Origin: Cheilinus undulatus | Lineage: Eukaryota > Chordata > Actinopteri > Labriformes > Labridae | Direction: 5' to 3' | DNA length: 64,000 bases | NCBI RefSeq assembly: GCF_018320785.1 | Contig: NC_054881.1 | Coordinates: forward strand, 19,344,275-19,408,274 | In this document: positions 1-12,070 of the stretch, in pieces | Numbering within the stretch: position 1 is the stretch's first letter | Layout of the letters: each line of letters begins with the position of its first letter | The notes under the pieces: generated by a model | The model's database searches: none | Told to the model about the DNA's origin: nothing | The model's input: only the letters and a program-made list of their open reading frames with translations | Translations under genes and position numbers: made by a program

Positions 1-950
1 CCAAACCCAAGGTGCCATGCTCTCCGGAGACCCTTCTTGCTCGTGCCGTGTCCCCCTCAAGCCCGATCTCAAAGGTGTCGCACTCCTCTCCTGACTTTGA
101 GATCCGACCCTCTCCAAAGCCAGATCTTTCCAGGATTCCTGATGGGGATCTGCAGGCTCGGGCCCTTGCAAACTTGCGCCTGCAGTCCAAAAACTCCTTT
201 CAAGTCATCCCCAAGCGGCGTCCCAGCCCAACACCATCAAGCCCGATTAGGTCTTCCCCCTCCAACAGAGGGGCAGTGGTGCCCACGCCAGGAGTGCCAA
301 ACTCCCATGTCCCCATGCCCACTTTGTCGCCCTCAAAGAGGAATGAGGAGAAACTGAAAGAGGAGAGGGAGGTGGAGAGGCTGGTGAGGCCATCCAAGCC
401 TGAACCATCTCCTGCTATTGCCACTAGTCCCATTCCTGTTCCGACCACAGAACCCTCGTCTCCTCCTCCGGCTCTGACCCCAGTTCCCTCCTCTCCACCT
501 GCTCCATCTTCACCCCCATTTTCTCCTTCTTTCTCTCCTGCTCCCTCAGAATCTCCTGCCCCATCCCCCGTCCCTTCTACCCCCTCTCTCCTGGCTTCTG
601 AACAGTCTCCCACAGATCAGCTGCCAGTAACAAACATTGATGACATCGATGTGGAGCCCCCACAGCGAGTCCCTGTACCCAGCCCCATGGTGCACAGGAA
701 AAAGGGGAACACCTTCACTGTGGTACCTAAACGTAGGCCAGAGCCTGAGGCTCAGCCTAGCTCACCTGAGCCCCAGCAGGACGCCTCGAGTGAAGGCACA
801 GCAGGCTCCACGCCCCCACAGGCCCCGTACTCTCAGCTGGGCTCCCTGCTGAAGAAACGCTACCCTGCTGTGGAGGAGATCGAGGTCATCGGTGGATACC
901 TGTCTCTTGAGAAGTCCTGCCTCTCCAAAACTGGCTCAACAGGCAAGAAG
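1..950 (+). CDS. tprn: Taperin, exon 1 (5'-incomplete)
   Basis: This exon encodes the large N-terminal part of taperin, an actin-associated PP1-docking protein found at the base of hair-cell stereocilia; human TPRN mutations cause recessive deafness. The frame is open from the window's left edge, so the true start lies outside. Counting from codon 12-14, residues 130-200 are a Pro/Ser-rich disordered stretch. Two copies of N-[ST]-F-x-V-[VI]-P-K-R-R lie at 61-70 and 233-242. The family hallmark KKRYPAVEEIEVIGGYLSL begins at 281. The exon ends after GKK at a GTGAGT donor (951), phase 0. Joined with exons 2-4, the visible protein is 441 residues and ends SEPALYF, as I recall for taperin. Its paralogue phostensin (PPP1R18) shares the IGGYL and ISF blocks, but the C-terminus and the ssna1 neighbour favour tprn. 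Confidence 0.93.
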
Positions 951-1355
951 GTGAGTGCAAAACTAACATGAACGAAGCTGCTTTGTTCACAGCCACAGTG
1001 ATGCAAAAAAATCCAGCACTGCTCCTTTATATCTATTTCACAGTTCAGTGGACAAGCCATAAGTTATCTGCACATTGTGGTATCAAACATTTACCTTTTT
1101 ACTGCCCCCTTATTTTCTTCTCAGTCCATCACAAGTTCCTTTTTGCGTGGTTAAGTTCATGTTAAAATCTTCAATCTACCTATAAAAGTACATCTGTATT
1201 CAAACAGGAAGTAATTACCCTTAGTTTATGACAGTAGAAAAAATCAAAAATGAACAAAAACAGTTTTAATATGAAATAGTGGAATTTTAAATGCTTTTAA
1301 AAGAATGAGATTAATTCAAGGACATAATGATAATTAAATAGAGAGGACCAAAACA

Positions 1356-2260
1356 GGTAATTATAGCAGCTGAAGTTAAGCAGCTCTTCGATTCATTTTA
1401 ACTCTTATAATAATGATGATAGATGTAAGGCTGATTATGGTAGCTGTCATAATAGTAGGGTCGTGCTGCCCTACACTAACCTTGCAAAGCAGATGGATTG
1501 GCATGATTCCATGTCTGTCACTAGGTTGATCCACCTTGCAAAAGCTTCGGGCTGCTATGCTTGTTCTCACACAAAGAATGAAAGGACCAATCAGCATCAT
1601 TTGAGGGGAAGGAGGCAGTAGCTGCAGGCATGTTTGGATGAAACAACCGCAAGCCTGTAAACAATGGTGGCCAGTGAAGAGTTTAGCAAGGTTGTAGCTG
1701 AAGAGGCAGTTTTATAAGAACTGGAAAGGTTTTCATTATTTAAAGAAGAGCAAAAAAGCACGCAGATAGCTCTTTCACTTAAAATGAAAAATGATTGTGG
1801 TTGCCTTTCAAGCTTCTTAGCATAGTATACTCCCAGGACTGCAGATAGCTGCAGTGGCCTATGCTGGTTCTACTCTTCCCAAACACCGTTTTTGGGGGGC
1901 TGCTTAGATGCTATGTGAAATATAACCCGTGCCATGAACATGTGGAGCAGTCTATCTGGTGCATCAGTTTTGGCCCTCAGCAGCTGGACGTCCGTGCCAA
2001 AAATAGTGGTGACATTAAATGTGGTTTTAGGGGGAAAATCAAAGAGTCATAATCGCCTGGTTAGTCTTATATCAATGTTGGCAACTATAATGGTAACAAA
2101 ATGGGGAGGTCTGATTAATTATAGCAGTTGAAGTTAAGCAGTTCCGCGATTTTTAAATAAAATTTATAACCAGAGGATTCAATATAAGATATAATCAAAA
2201 TAATGATAATAAATGTAAGGGTGATATTAAAAGCTATAGCAGTTGGAGTTAGACAAGTCT
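1356..2260. repeat. Imperfect direct duplication (TATAGCAGNTGAAGTTAAGCAG)
   Basis: The motif AATTATAGCAGCTGAAGTTA at about 1361 recurs as AATTATAGCAGTTGAAGTTA at about 2117. Both are followed by GCAG and, further on, by an AATAATGATRATADATGTAAG block. A third weak copy (CTATAGCAGTTGGAGTTAGA) lies at about 2233. The intervening part (about 1460-1700) looks like an interspersed repeat, but I cannot name its family. Confidence 0.5.
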
Positions 2261-3599
2261 ACATTATCACATCAAGATCGAGAGTATCCTATGAGGCATG
2301 GGAGTTCAGGAACTGCTAGAAAGATAAATGGTTATTAATACATGATGATTCATGTTAAGCAGCAATGCGGTATGAATGTAAACAGTAAGAAGGATAGGAT
2401 TTAGTGTGCCAGGTCAGAAACTCGCAGGATCGAATGTGACTTTAGAAGAAAAACAAACATAGAGGACCATAGGAATCTTACGCTGGCTGATCAAGCATGT
2501 ATTACTGATGCAGTAAAAATAAAAAATGAGCCAAACTATAGGGTGAAATCTGGCTGAGACAATGGTATAATTGTGTTTATGTTTGTGGGATGAAAAACTA
2601 TGTAACATCTGGTAGGTGATCCTGCCCAGTCTGCTTGCTCTCATTGCATTTGTTATGGGTATGTTTATTATGATTATTTTGACTTGTATAGTGATTTAGA
2701 TATCATTTGTGGTATGAAAGATGGGCAATTTTAACAGCATTATTCTCTTTTAAATTGGAAAACATTAAATGATTATTGAAAAAGTATAAAATGATTTATA
2801 AGTACGATTATGATTATATTATTATTATTGAATGATTTGAAGATCATTAATTTTTACATTTGTGGATAAAATGTACACCTAAACATCTCTGCTGCAAAAC
2901 ATTTAAATTAAAATGGTATTTGACATGGATGTTTGTCAGATATTTCAACTTAAAGACACATTGTACCTCTTGCATTTTAAAATTGCAGATGGCCATATTG
3001 CAATTCTAATGAAATATAGACTAAAAATAGTGTAGACAAATAATCAACTCGGGACAGCCCATCCAGATTGCCAGAGGGGGACCTGATAAGCCCAAAAGAG
3101 AGGGGCATTTATTTTATATCAGTAAATATCTTGGGCTTCAAAACATTTAAATTAAAATGGTGAAAATGTAAATTTTCAGATGTCTATTTTGAAGCGTATT
3201 AGATATTTGGAAATGAAATCAAAAACACAAAACAATCTTATGTATTCCTTATGTTTCTCTGTAGCTGTTTTTGCTGCCCTCATTAAAACGTAAGCACATA
3301 CACACTGAAACACACACAAAGAATGGTCCTTTTTCAAAGATTTTTAAGGACTAAATGATCACTAAATGTCACTTAATGAAAACAGCTTCACCAGTACAGG
3401 GAATAATCCATTTTTGCGGCTGTTTTGCTGCCCTGAATGAAAATAAACACACAGACACGGAAGAACGCATTAAGTAGGGATATAATTTTGTGCTTAAAAT
3501 CTTATGCATAACATGTGCCAAATCTTCCCAGGGGGATCATTTAAGTCCCCTTTGATCTAAATTTAGCACCCACAGGAAATGCTCTCTCTGGTTTCTTTC

Positions 3600-4030
3600 T
3601 ATTTCCCTGCGTCTGCTGATTTATTGTTCTTTATCCAACCCGGTGCACCCTAGTCACCTGAGCTTTTCAGGTATTCAGGCTAGCATTTCCACTCATGGAT
3701 AATCCTCGCAGTTATTTTCCTGTGAGTGAACGTGTCTGCAGCACTAAACATCCCATCACTTGACCTGCTCTCAGACTCGACGGATGGATTAAAAGCATGT
3801 TTACACAGCCACTTGGAACGACACGAAGGGCTTTTTTGCCTGTGGATTGCCGTCCGACAAAGGCATGTTATTTGTCGCAGAGCGCATTATTGGGTTAGGC
3901 GGCCCTTCAAGCCTATTGACTGAACAATCTCATCAAGGCTGTATTCAATGCTCAGGATTTGGCTCGGGGATTCGGGGCCAGGGCTGACCTGTCCTAGACA
4001 CTCAGAGCACATTGATTAACTTCTTAGGCT
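3600..4030. other. Unique, G+C-richer intron block (possible enhancer)
   Basis: This block has balanced composition, no simple repeats and none of the repeat signatures seen nearby. It contains several CpGs (around 3780-3910). It could be a conserved non-coding element of tprn. The only evidence is contrast with the AT-rich surroundings. Confidence 0.2.
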
Positions 4031-4343
4031 CATCTGCTCTAACAAAGGTTGTCAAAATTTTCATTACTTTGATGCTTTTTCACAATATGTCTTTCAAATC
4101 AGTACCATCACTGTTGTTTGAATTATTTCTAGTATTTAAAAAGAATGAAGCGTCAAAAAAGAAAAGTCTTCTGTCAAGCAATTACTAGCTTAGAATTAGT
4201 AGAAACATAACACCAGTCCAACATTTGACAACTTTACTCCTCCCTAATTCATACTCTCTAGAGCCACAGAGCTCTCCTTGTAGTTTTTTCTTTCATGACA
4301 ACAAAAAGCGTATTGTATATGATTATTTTTTAATTGTTTAAAG

Positions 4344-4460
4344 CAGTGATTCTCAACTGCTTAGCTTCAGGTCCCTCCACAACCTCCTCAACAACAAATT
4401 GTGACCCAAATTTCTTATGATTTTCAATCATAACAGAATATTTTTTTTAATGAAAATGGG
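4344..4460 (+). mobile_element. hAT-like fragment (CAGTGATTCTCAACTG end)
   Basis: The terminus CAGTGATTCTCAACTGCTTA followed by a TTGTGACCCAAATTTCTTA block matches the left part of the hAT-like element at 32780-33069 (CAGTGGTTCTCAACTGG ... TTGCGACCCCAATTTCT). No matching right end is visible, so this is a truncated copy. Confidence 0.55.
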
Positions 4461-4589
4461 GCAGATTGGACTCAAGATGGAGCAGAATAAAGAGATAAAG
4501 ATATGTACTTCAAACACTCCTAAGTGAACCATGAAAAAAAGGATGGTTTAATTCACATTTTGTCGTCCTGTAGTTACTCCAAAGTACCC

Positions 4590-5185
4590 GATATTTAATA
4601 CCTAGTACTTCCATTTTTATTGCCATGATTGAAACAAGTGTCAGTATTGTTTGATTGTAACAAGTATTCTATCAAAGTTGTCCAAACAACCCTAGTCTAA
4701 ATTGTACAAATGCATTGAAACATTTTCCTACGTAGCAATTCCAGCACATATTTGTACAGTTTAGACAGTGTGCAGTTTGCCTTTAGTTTTGCAGTTTAGC
4801 AGAGGTGGTGTATGGTGTATAGATGATCTGGCTTGCTTGCCTATGGTTGCTGTTCATAGATGGATGAAAGAGTTCTTGCTAGGAAAGCAACTTTATGCAT
4901 TATATTTATTGTGTAATTTAGAATAGACCATTTTGTCTGTAATACATTCAAATTTGCTGCCACCACATGAAGCTTATCGCAGTTAGAAATGTCAAGAATA
5001 TGCTGCTTGTGAAGATGGTATTCTTCATAAAGACTCTGATGACCGCTGTCTGAGGAACCAGATTAAGCAACGGTGGCCTCCACCAAATTTTGAATGCAGG
5101 AAAACCCCTGGTTACCCAATCCTGGGCTAGGACTTTTATTTTTGTAGCTGTGGTATTGAAACAACTGTCAGTATTTTACTAAATT
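4590..5185. repeat. Two copies of a GTATTGAAACAAGTGTCAGTATT-like repeat
   Basis: The block around 4617-4660 (GATTGAAACAAGTGTCAGTA) and the block around 5150-5180 (TATTGAAACAACTGTCAGTA) are diverged direct copies, each preceded by a TTTTTATT/TTTTTGTAG stretch. They are probably relics of one fish interspersed repeat. Nothing else is recognisable between them. Confidence 0.4.
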
Positions 5186-6411
5186 AGAATTAAAGTTTAA
5201 AAATCTTGTATCATTACAGCCATGGCTTTAACTCTGTCCCCTCAGTTCTAATTAAAAGATGGCCTAATTTGTTTTGAGGGCATCACAGAGTTATCTTACA
5301 ATCACAATCAGATATCTGGTGTTTCATTGGCCAAGGTCTCACAGCAAATTAAATCTGTTTTTTCCTCCGTGTTGGGGATTAATTTAATATCAGAGAATGT
5401 TTCTAATTAATTTGCTGGATGCTGCAGGCTGCAGCAGATTCCGCTCTACAGTGTCAAACTTTATTTTCAGCATGGCGGTGTTAGGTCTCTCTTGACAGCA
5501 AAAGATCACAGCCTGTGGCATTTGTTTTCACTTAAAAGCCCTTGTGAGGAGTTATAACATGTTAGGAAACATACTGCATTTAATACTGATGCCAAAGTAT
5601 GACCTATAAAACCTAAATATACAGTATATTAGTTGCTTCTGTGAAGTATTTCTTAATGCTGCCTGAAGGTAAGTGATAGATAAGGAGGTTTACTGAGAAC
5701 AGATGTAACTTTTTACACTTGCTGCTGAAAATATTCACAGTTAGCGATACTTTGCTTTTTTAAAGCTAGAAGAATTTTTTTGCATACTCTATAATCCCAG
5801 AATGAAATCATAAAAGATACAAGATGCTGCACTTTCAGTACAATGCCTCCACTATAAGGACAAAATGAAAGTTCCTCACAGATTTAATTACTTTTTTGGA
5901 AGGGTTGCCGATATGTCAGTCCCTCCTCCCTATCTCTCCACCTCCAGTACTCTTCATTTAACTTTTAAGTTGCATTAAGTTACATCACAACACTTCCCTT
6001 TATGATCTGTAAAACAGCACATCACCTCTAATGCTGCATGTTTTGGCAGCTCTTCAATGTAGGCCATCGTCAGCCTCTTAGACTTTGTCCTGCAGTCCAT
6101 TTTCCTTGACCTGGTCTGCTGTAATCTTCTGCTCTTTAAGTAAATCCAGCCACCCTTTTACAATCAGGGCAAGGAACTTGGGCGACTCGTGATTTTGTCA
6201 AGTGGAAACAGTGACCGACTGATCCACGATCTGCTGTCAGCTCGTAGTTATTTGACATTTGTTCAGGGCAAGGCTGGCCATCTTGCCTCAAAATTTCTTG
6301 ATAGTTTGTGATCTTTTTAGCCAGTTTCAAATCAGTTTCATGGCTTTATTTAAACTTAAAAGTGTATATTGTGTCCTGTAATGATGAATTGTTTTTGTCA
6401 GAAGATCAGAG

Positions 6412-6674
6412 GAGAGTCTGCATGTTCTCCCTGTTCACGCTTAGGTTCTCTCCAGCTTCCTCCCACTGACCAAAGACATGCTCGTTAGGTTAATTGGCGA
6501 CTCTAAATTTGTCTGTTTGTGTCAATGCAAGTGTGAATGTTGGTCTGTCTCTACATTTCAGCCCTGTGATCAACTAGAGACCAGTCCTGCCTTTCGTCTA
6601 ATGACAGCTGGGATTCACTCCAGCCGCTCATGACCCCGAACAGGATTAGCAGTGTGGATAATGGATGGATTGAT
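6412..6674 (+). mobile_element. LINE-type retroposed 3' end with 12-bp target duplication
   Basis: This is a fish-typical block running from TCTGCATGTTCTCCCTGTTC through the CAAAGACATGCTCGTTAGGT and AATTGGCGACTCTAAATTTG landmarks to an ATGGATGGAT tail. That sequence type is very common in teleosts as the 3' part of a non-LTR (probably RTE-like) retrotransposon; the clade is from memory and uncertain. The direct repeat AGAAGATCAGAG flanks it exactly (6400-6411 and 6675-6686), which is direct evidence of retroposition of a 5'-truncated copy. Confidence 0.75.
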
Positions 6675-9036
6675 AGAAGATCAGAGAAGTTTTGTTAGTC
6701 AAAAAGTCTATCAATACTCATCTATGCATCATAATTGCAAATCATAAGTTGCAAATGCAAATCTTTCCTGTTGTGTTGTTCTATACATACAATTATACAT
6801 CTATATAATATACATTTAGGCTTAAACCAAATAAACCCTTGTCTCTACCACTTAGCCCTAACCCTGCTTTTTTATCATCTCAAGGTAGGGTATCCCGATT
6901 TTTGTGGGAGTGGAGGGTGTAGGATGAAGCGTTAGGGGTACAGGGCAATCCAAACAAGTACACTCCAAAATGTATGCTATTGGAAAGCTCTAAAATTCTT
7001 AGTGAGTCATCAGTAAGATTGCAGGTCAAAGGGGCACTCAGAATGAAGGGATAGGGGTAAAAGTTAGAAATGAGACTGAGCTTAAGCCTAGCAAAATACA
7101 GCAAACCCTAGCTCAGTACTGAATCATTCCTTCAGTACAGCATGACCCATGAAAAGGGATCATGCATGCATGCTACCTTTATTTATTCATCTATTTAGAT
7201 TTATTTAACCAGGAGTTAAAGTTCCTGTAAAGTGGCATCCAAACTTTGTGTCTTGACACACTAGATGTTGATGATCTAGGTGATCCAATTTTTCAAAACA
7301 GTTAAGCCTTTCCTGCGGTATCCAGTATATACTGCCACAGTACTGATAATCACATTATCACAAGAAGCAGCTCGGGTCAAATACTTGCAGATGTGCTTAG
7401 TGGACCCTTTCTGAGAAAACATGCATCCATACCTGTTTCATTAAATTCTTTGTGAAACTGCTTCTTTTTTTTTTTTTACAAACTCCAAAATCACCATTAG
7501 TGTTTATTACGAGGATGCTGGAAGTGATTTACAGTTGTTAACGAACTTCACTTTAGATAGAAAAAATACATTAGTTTTTTGAAAGAGCAAGCCTTATTAA
7601 TGCTTGGTGCAGCATTTTCTCCACATTTCCTTGTAAATTAGGATCATATTTTCAACTCAAGGAGTTTCAATCTAAACTAAATCTCTGTGCCTTTGAGTGA
7701 TGCTTGCCTGCAGAACATGTCGTTATAACAACAGATATTGAGGCTGCTGGCTTTTGTGAGTAAGCCTGACCCATGAAACCCGCTCCTGGTGAAAGCGTTC
7801 TCATTGTGTGCTCATGTATATGTAGACTACTAGCCATGGTGACCATGAGACATGAACACATCCTGTCTTTTGTCCTTGTAAACTGAACACTTTCTCCTTT
7901 TGTTGCCTGTCTGCTCCTCTTGGTCATCATCAAGGCCCAGATTTTTTTTTTCCTCTTTTCTCTTCTGGGCAGGGCTGTGTAGGCAATTACAAAAGCATCG
8001 AGGCTCGGCCTGGCCTGTATAATTTGTGTGGAATTTTTTGTTCAGTGCCGCTTCAGTGTGAGAGCAGCCTACTGGTCGGGGATTGGGTTTTTTGTGCGCT
8101 CTTTTTCCTACAAACCCCAACCATTTTTATGAGGAAGTTGGCTGGAAAAGAATGTTCCATATGTACGTCAGGGCTTGAGAACTTGACCAAAGCAGATCAT
8201 TAAGTCTTCCTTTAGATTTTCCAAAAACATGCCACTCTTTCTTCGCTTTTCTTGCGGCTTGAGCTGTTTTTTAAACTTACATGAAAGCTGAATTCTGGAG
8301 CACATCCAGCACAATCTCCGGTACCCTTATCACTCCACAAGCACCACTCTGCTTTGTGTTTCCCCCCTCTACCCACAGTGCACTGCTTTATTCTTGTGCG
8401 GTGATGGTTAATAAGGCCTGTCCCCTTGCCTTCAGCTTCCTGTGATCTCCTTCTCTCTATTGGGGAAGGAATTGTGGAAGAGCTATGTAGGTCAAGTGCA
8501 GCTTCTTGTACCGCATCACTCTTTCATTTGCATAAAATCGACTTGGGCTTTCTAGTGAAATACCCATGCCAGGATTGACACAGTTTTCACTTGCAGTTTG
8601 ATTGGACTGGGCTGTCTTGGTTTAAGTCAGGCAGAACTGATGGAGAGATTCATCTCCTCATGGTGGACAACGCCACTCTTTGTGGAGGAGGGACACAGCT
8701 GGCACTGAGACAGTGAAGGAGGCGGAGTGGTTTGTTATTTGAGGTCTCTGACTGGTTATTATGGGAGAAGGGAGATGGACCCGCATGTGTTTGTCAGCAA
8801 AACATTCACAGAGGGAGAGAGGTGGAGATTCTGTGAGCTTACCCAGGCTGCCTGATGTCATTTCTGTACGATCTCACAGATCAGAGGAGCTGCTAAGATG
8901 TGAAGTCTTTGAACCACAGCGTATTTATTTTGGTAAAACCATTCTGATGAGGGTAATTTAGATCTAGGAGCTTGTCTTGTCTAAAAGTGCTTGTCTGAAT
9001 ATGTTGATCTCGTATAAAATAATAGAATTAAAAAAT

Positions 9037-9403
9037 GACCCCAATTCGAAAAAAGTTGGATTGCTGTGGAACATAAGATAAAAACAGAATGCAATGATTT
9101 GCATATCTCGTAAACCCATATTTTTTTCCATTTCATGAAAAATATGAGCTCATTTTGAATATCATGTTAGCAACACATCTCAAAAAGAAGAGACAGGGCA
9201 ACAAAAGGCTGGAAAAGTAAGTTCTACCAATGAAAAACAGCTGAGCATTTTTCAACTGGGTATAAAAGAAGCATTTTAGAGAGGCAGAGACTCTCAGAAG
9301 GAATGATGGGAAATATCATATGGGTTTATCAGATTTTCAAATAATTACATTGTTTGTAATCATTCTTTGTATTTTTAAAACACCCCCAACTTTTTTGAGT
9401 TTG
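9037..9403. mobile_element. Miniature transposon with ~80-bp terminal inverted repeats
   Basis: The left end (CCCAATTCGAAAAAAGTTGG) and the right end (CCCCCAACTTTTTTGAGT) are inverted copies. The inversion extends inward about 80 bp on each side: TGCAATGATTTGCATATCTC on the left pairs with AGATTTTCAAATAATTACAT on the right. The ends belong to the same family as the Tc1-related element at 54369-55065, and no transposase remains. It is a non-autonomous, internally deleted derivative of about 370 bp. Confidence 0.8.
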
Positions 9404-9689
9404 CACATTTCTTTTAGTGAAGACTTGGTTGGTGGAGAAGGCCCTTCAATCCTCAATCCAATGCACTGGTTGCAGGATTGGGTTCTAACTTTGCCACTGT
9501 TTCGTACATGTCTTCCACCATTATTTCCCCCCACCTATGCATTTTATCTCTCTTAAACTGCCCTGTTCAGACAGGGCTTGGAAGGCTCAAAAAATAGGCT
9601 TTAAAAGTTGTTATTGTCTATTTTTGACGTGTAAAAGGTAAAAATTTGTCTTTGACTTGCACACTTAAATATATACAATTTAAAAGTTT

Positions 9690-10245
9690 AAGAGGTGTTC
9701 CAATACCATTCTTTCCCTCCTGATACCGATTCCAATACCATACCAGAGTGTTGAGTAATGACCAGTACCAAGTACAGATCTGATACTGGTGTAAACTGTC
9801 TGGACCGAGTGTGCTGTTGAAAACAGGCAAATTGTTTTAGCTCTACAGTAAACTCAATATAGAGTCGTAATGGAATAACAACCTTCATAAAAAGTTTTTC
9901 AATATCAGATCTACTGGTTTGGACTGAATCTTAAAAATCCCCGAAAAGTCACCCAAGTTTCAGGCTTTATGTAGACGCTTCTGTAAGGGAGAAGGATGAT
10001 GGATGGATAGCATCAATGGAACAGTGCAGTGGCTAGCACAAAGGGAAAAAAATTAAGGGGTACAATTTTTGGTTCAGGAGTTATTTAACATTGTAACACA
10101 TCACCCCTTGTCGTATATGACAATGCTGGTATCGGATTGGTGCATAGACATGTGTACTAGCTGATACCAATGCCTGCATTTTCAGCAGTACCGGACATAT
10201 TTACAATATTGGTATTGGGATCTGACAAACTTTCTTTAAAGCACA
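9690..10245. repeat. Diverged inverted repeat (GATACCGATTCCAATACC type)
   Basis: The left part (about 9695-9800) carries GTTCCAATACCATTCT and GATACCGATTCCAATACC. The right part (about 10120-10235) carries the complementary GGTATCGGATTGGTGCAT and ATATTGGTATTGGGATCTGA. The arrangement resembles the ends of a hAT-like fish element with a degenerate centre. No coding remnant was seen. Confidence 0.5.
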
Positions 10246-10427
10246 AGGTATCTCATGAAAAAAGAAACCATCTAACACAGTTTTATCTATGTAATAAAAA
10301 CAGGTAAAATAGAGTCCAGGTGAAACAATATATCAATACAGCAATATTGCTTTCCTGAATTGTGTTAAAATCCCCATCCACCCATCCATCCATCCCCAGT
10401 TGGATGTCATGGGGATAGAATCACCCT

Positions 10428-10800
10428 ACACTGTAAAACCGGGCAATTTGAAAATACTCAAAAATATTTGCTGTAACTGATTACGTAAAGTTTTTAAGTA
10501 TGGTAATACATTTTTTGATTGTGACTCAAGCTAAGATATATCATTAATATGTTTCTCATCCACTACTATTTCCCTTATGTTTTTCACATGTGTATTTGAA
10601 TTTTGAACAGTCATGCCACCCAAAGTAAGCTTATTTGATTAACGACAAGTAACAAAGACTGAAATGTGCACTTAGACCCAGAAAGAGCCCATCCACAGAT
10701 TTCAGTAGCCTGCATTATCCTTGCCATGTTGAAGTTGGTCCCCACAAGTGGGACCTTGCTAACCGAGTGGGTAACTTCACTCATGGTGCAAAAGTGTTTA
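10428..10800 (+). repeat. Unnamed repeat, copy 1 (GTAACTTCACTCATGGTGCA)
   Basis: The segment begins ACACTGTAAAAC at 10428 and contains the core AACCGAGTGGGTAACTTCAC followed by TCATGGTGCAAAAG (about 10761-10794). The same core occurs at 16841-16880 and, inverted, at 21241-21270. This looks like a decayed DNA-transposon family, but only the core is clearly shared. Confidence 0.55.
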
Positions 10801-11879
10801 ATGCCCATAGCCATTCAGATAAAGCTGCCCTCTGTTTCCCTGTGGTTTCCATCCCTCCAATGGAGCTACGTATGTTAGGTAAGGGCCACAGGTTCTTTAT
10901 AGTAATTATAACAGTGGTTTAACAATAACAACAACAAAAGAGGTGGTGTGAGAATGTTGTCTTATTTTGATCTATCAATAAAATGTTAATGAATGGATTT
11001 GAAATCTGAATGATTTCCAAATTTCTCTCTCAGTGGGACCCAACAGCCATTGAAAGAGAAATCTACAAGGAGCCAGAACTGCTAATAATGTTGACATGCA
11101 ATGCTAACATACTGTATAAGCCTTGAAGCTAACATTAAGTAGCATCCTGCTGTTGACACCCATTTAAGCTTAAATTTGAAATTTGAAGGAGAGTAATGAC
11201 AATATTACTTTAACTGTTCTATCACCCTTCAGCATTTATATCATTTTTCTCCATCTTTGGATTTATATTCCTTTCCCTTCACCCATGAGAGCACACAAGT
11301 TTACATGTGATGGGATCTAAAGCACATGATAATCCTGATATTATCCTGTTGTGACAGATTTGATGAAAGTCTTTAGTTGTAGGTATGTTTGAGATTCAAG
11401 AGAAGCAGGTCTGTGTAGTGTCTCCTGTGTGCGTGATGCAACGCCTCTTAAAGAATCAGATCAGGTTTTAAATCTCCTGTGGTCTGAGCCTGGCTTTAAA
11501 CACAGATCAAACAAACAGCTTCTGGTCATTCAGCCTCTGTAAAAGCTGTTAATCAAACTTGAATGCAGATTCAGACTAACCAGCTGGACCAAGATAGCCT
11601 TTAAAAGGTTGGTCTTTACATAAAGCGCGTGCTTTCAAAGGGTCATATACCAGTGAAAAAGTACAACCCATGGAGTCATCCAGTGAGTCAGATTGAAACT
11701 ATTCAGGCTTTGAAAGAAAGTTAAATTCATGTGAAATTTGTTAATTGATATTTTTTTTTAGCATTGCATCTTGCAACTTTTTGCATGTGTGTTTTGACAT
11801 TTCCCCCATCCATAGCCAGTGAGTATAAAGCTCTTCTCTCCTCTCTTAGAATACTAATGGGTAAAGTCAGTCATTAGGA

Positions 11880-12070
11880 TTTAAGGATTTTCTCTCAGTA
11901 ATATCACCCATTGGCTTCTGAAGTTGAATATTTCTAATAATTTAAGGCCAAAAGTCCCAGTCAAATGTTCTGTCTAAACTGCAAAGCAGCCATCCAACCC
12001 TGGTAGCCACTGTAGCTCCAGTTAATGGCTACTACCTTACTGCAAATGCTTTTTAACCAGGGGATAAACA
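11880..12070 (+). repeat. Interspersed repeat shared with tprn 3' UTR, copy A
   Basis: The block ATATCACCCATTGGCTTCTG (about 11900) and, further on, GTAGCCACTGTAGCTCCAGT then TAATGGCTACTACCTT (about 12003-12038) reappear in the same order at 38668-39250 inside the probable tprn 3' UTR, where the copy is longer. The family is not recognised. Confidence 0.55.

Noticed and set aside
12..14. Start of tprn at the GTG codon
   Set aside because: The frame is open through the left edge of the window, and GTG is an ordinary Val codon inside exon 1. The true start lies outside.
200..613. Minus-strand Gly/Glu-rich 137-codon open frame
   Set aside because: It is the antisense shadow of the Pro/Ser-rich taperin exon, with no independent support.
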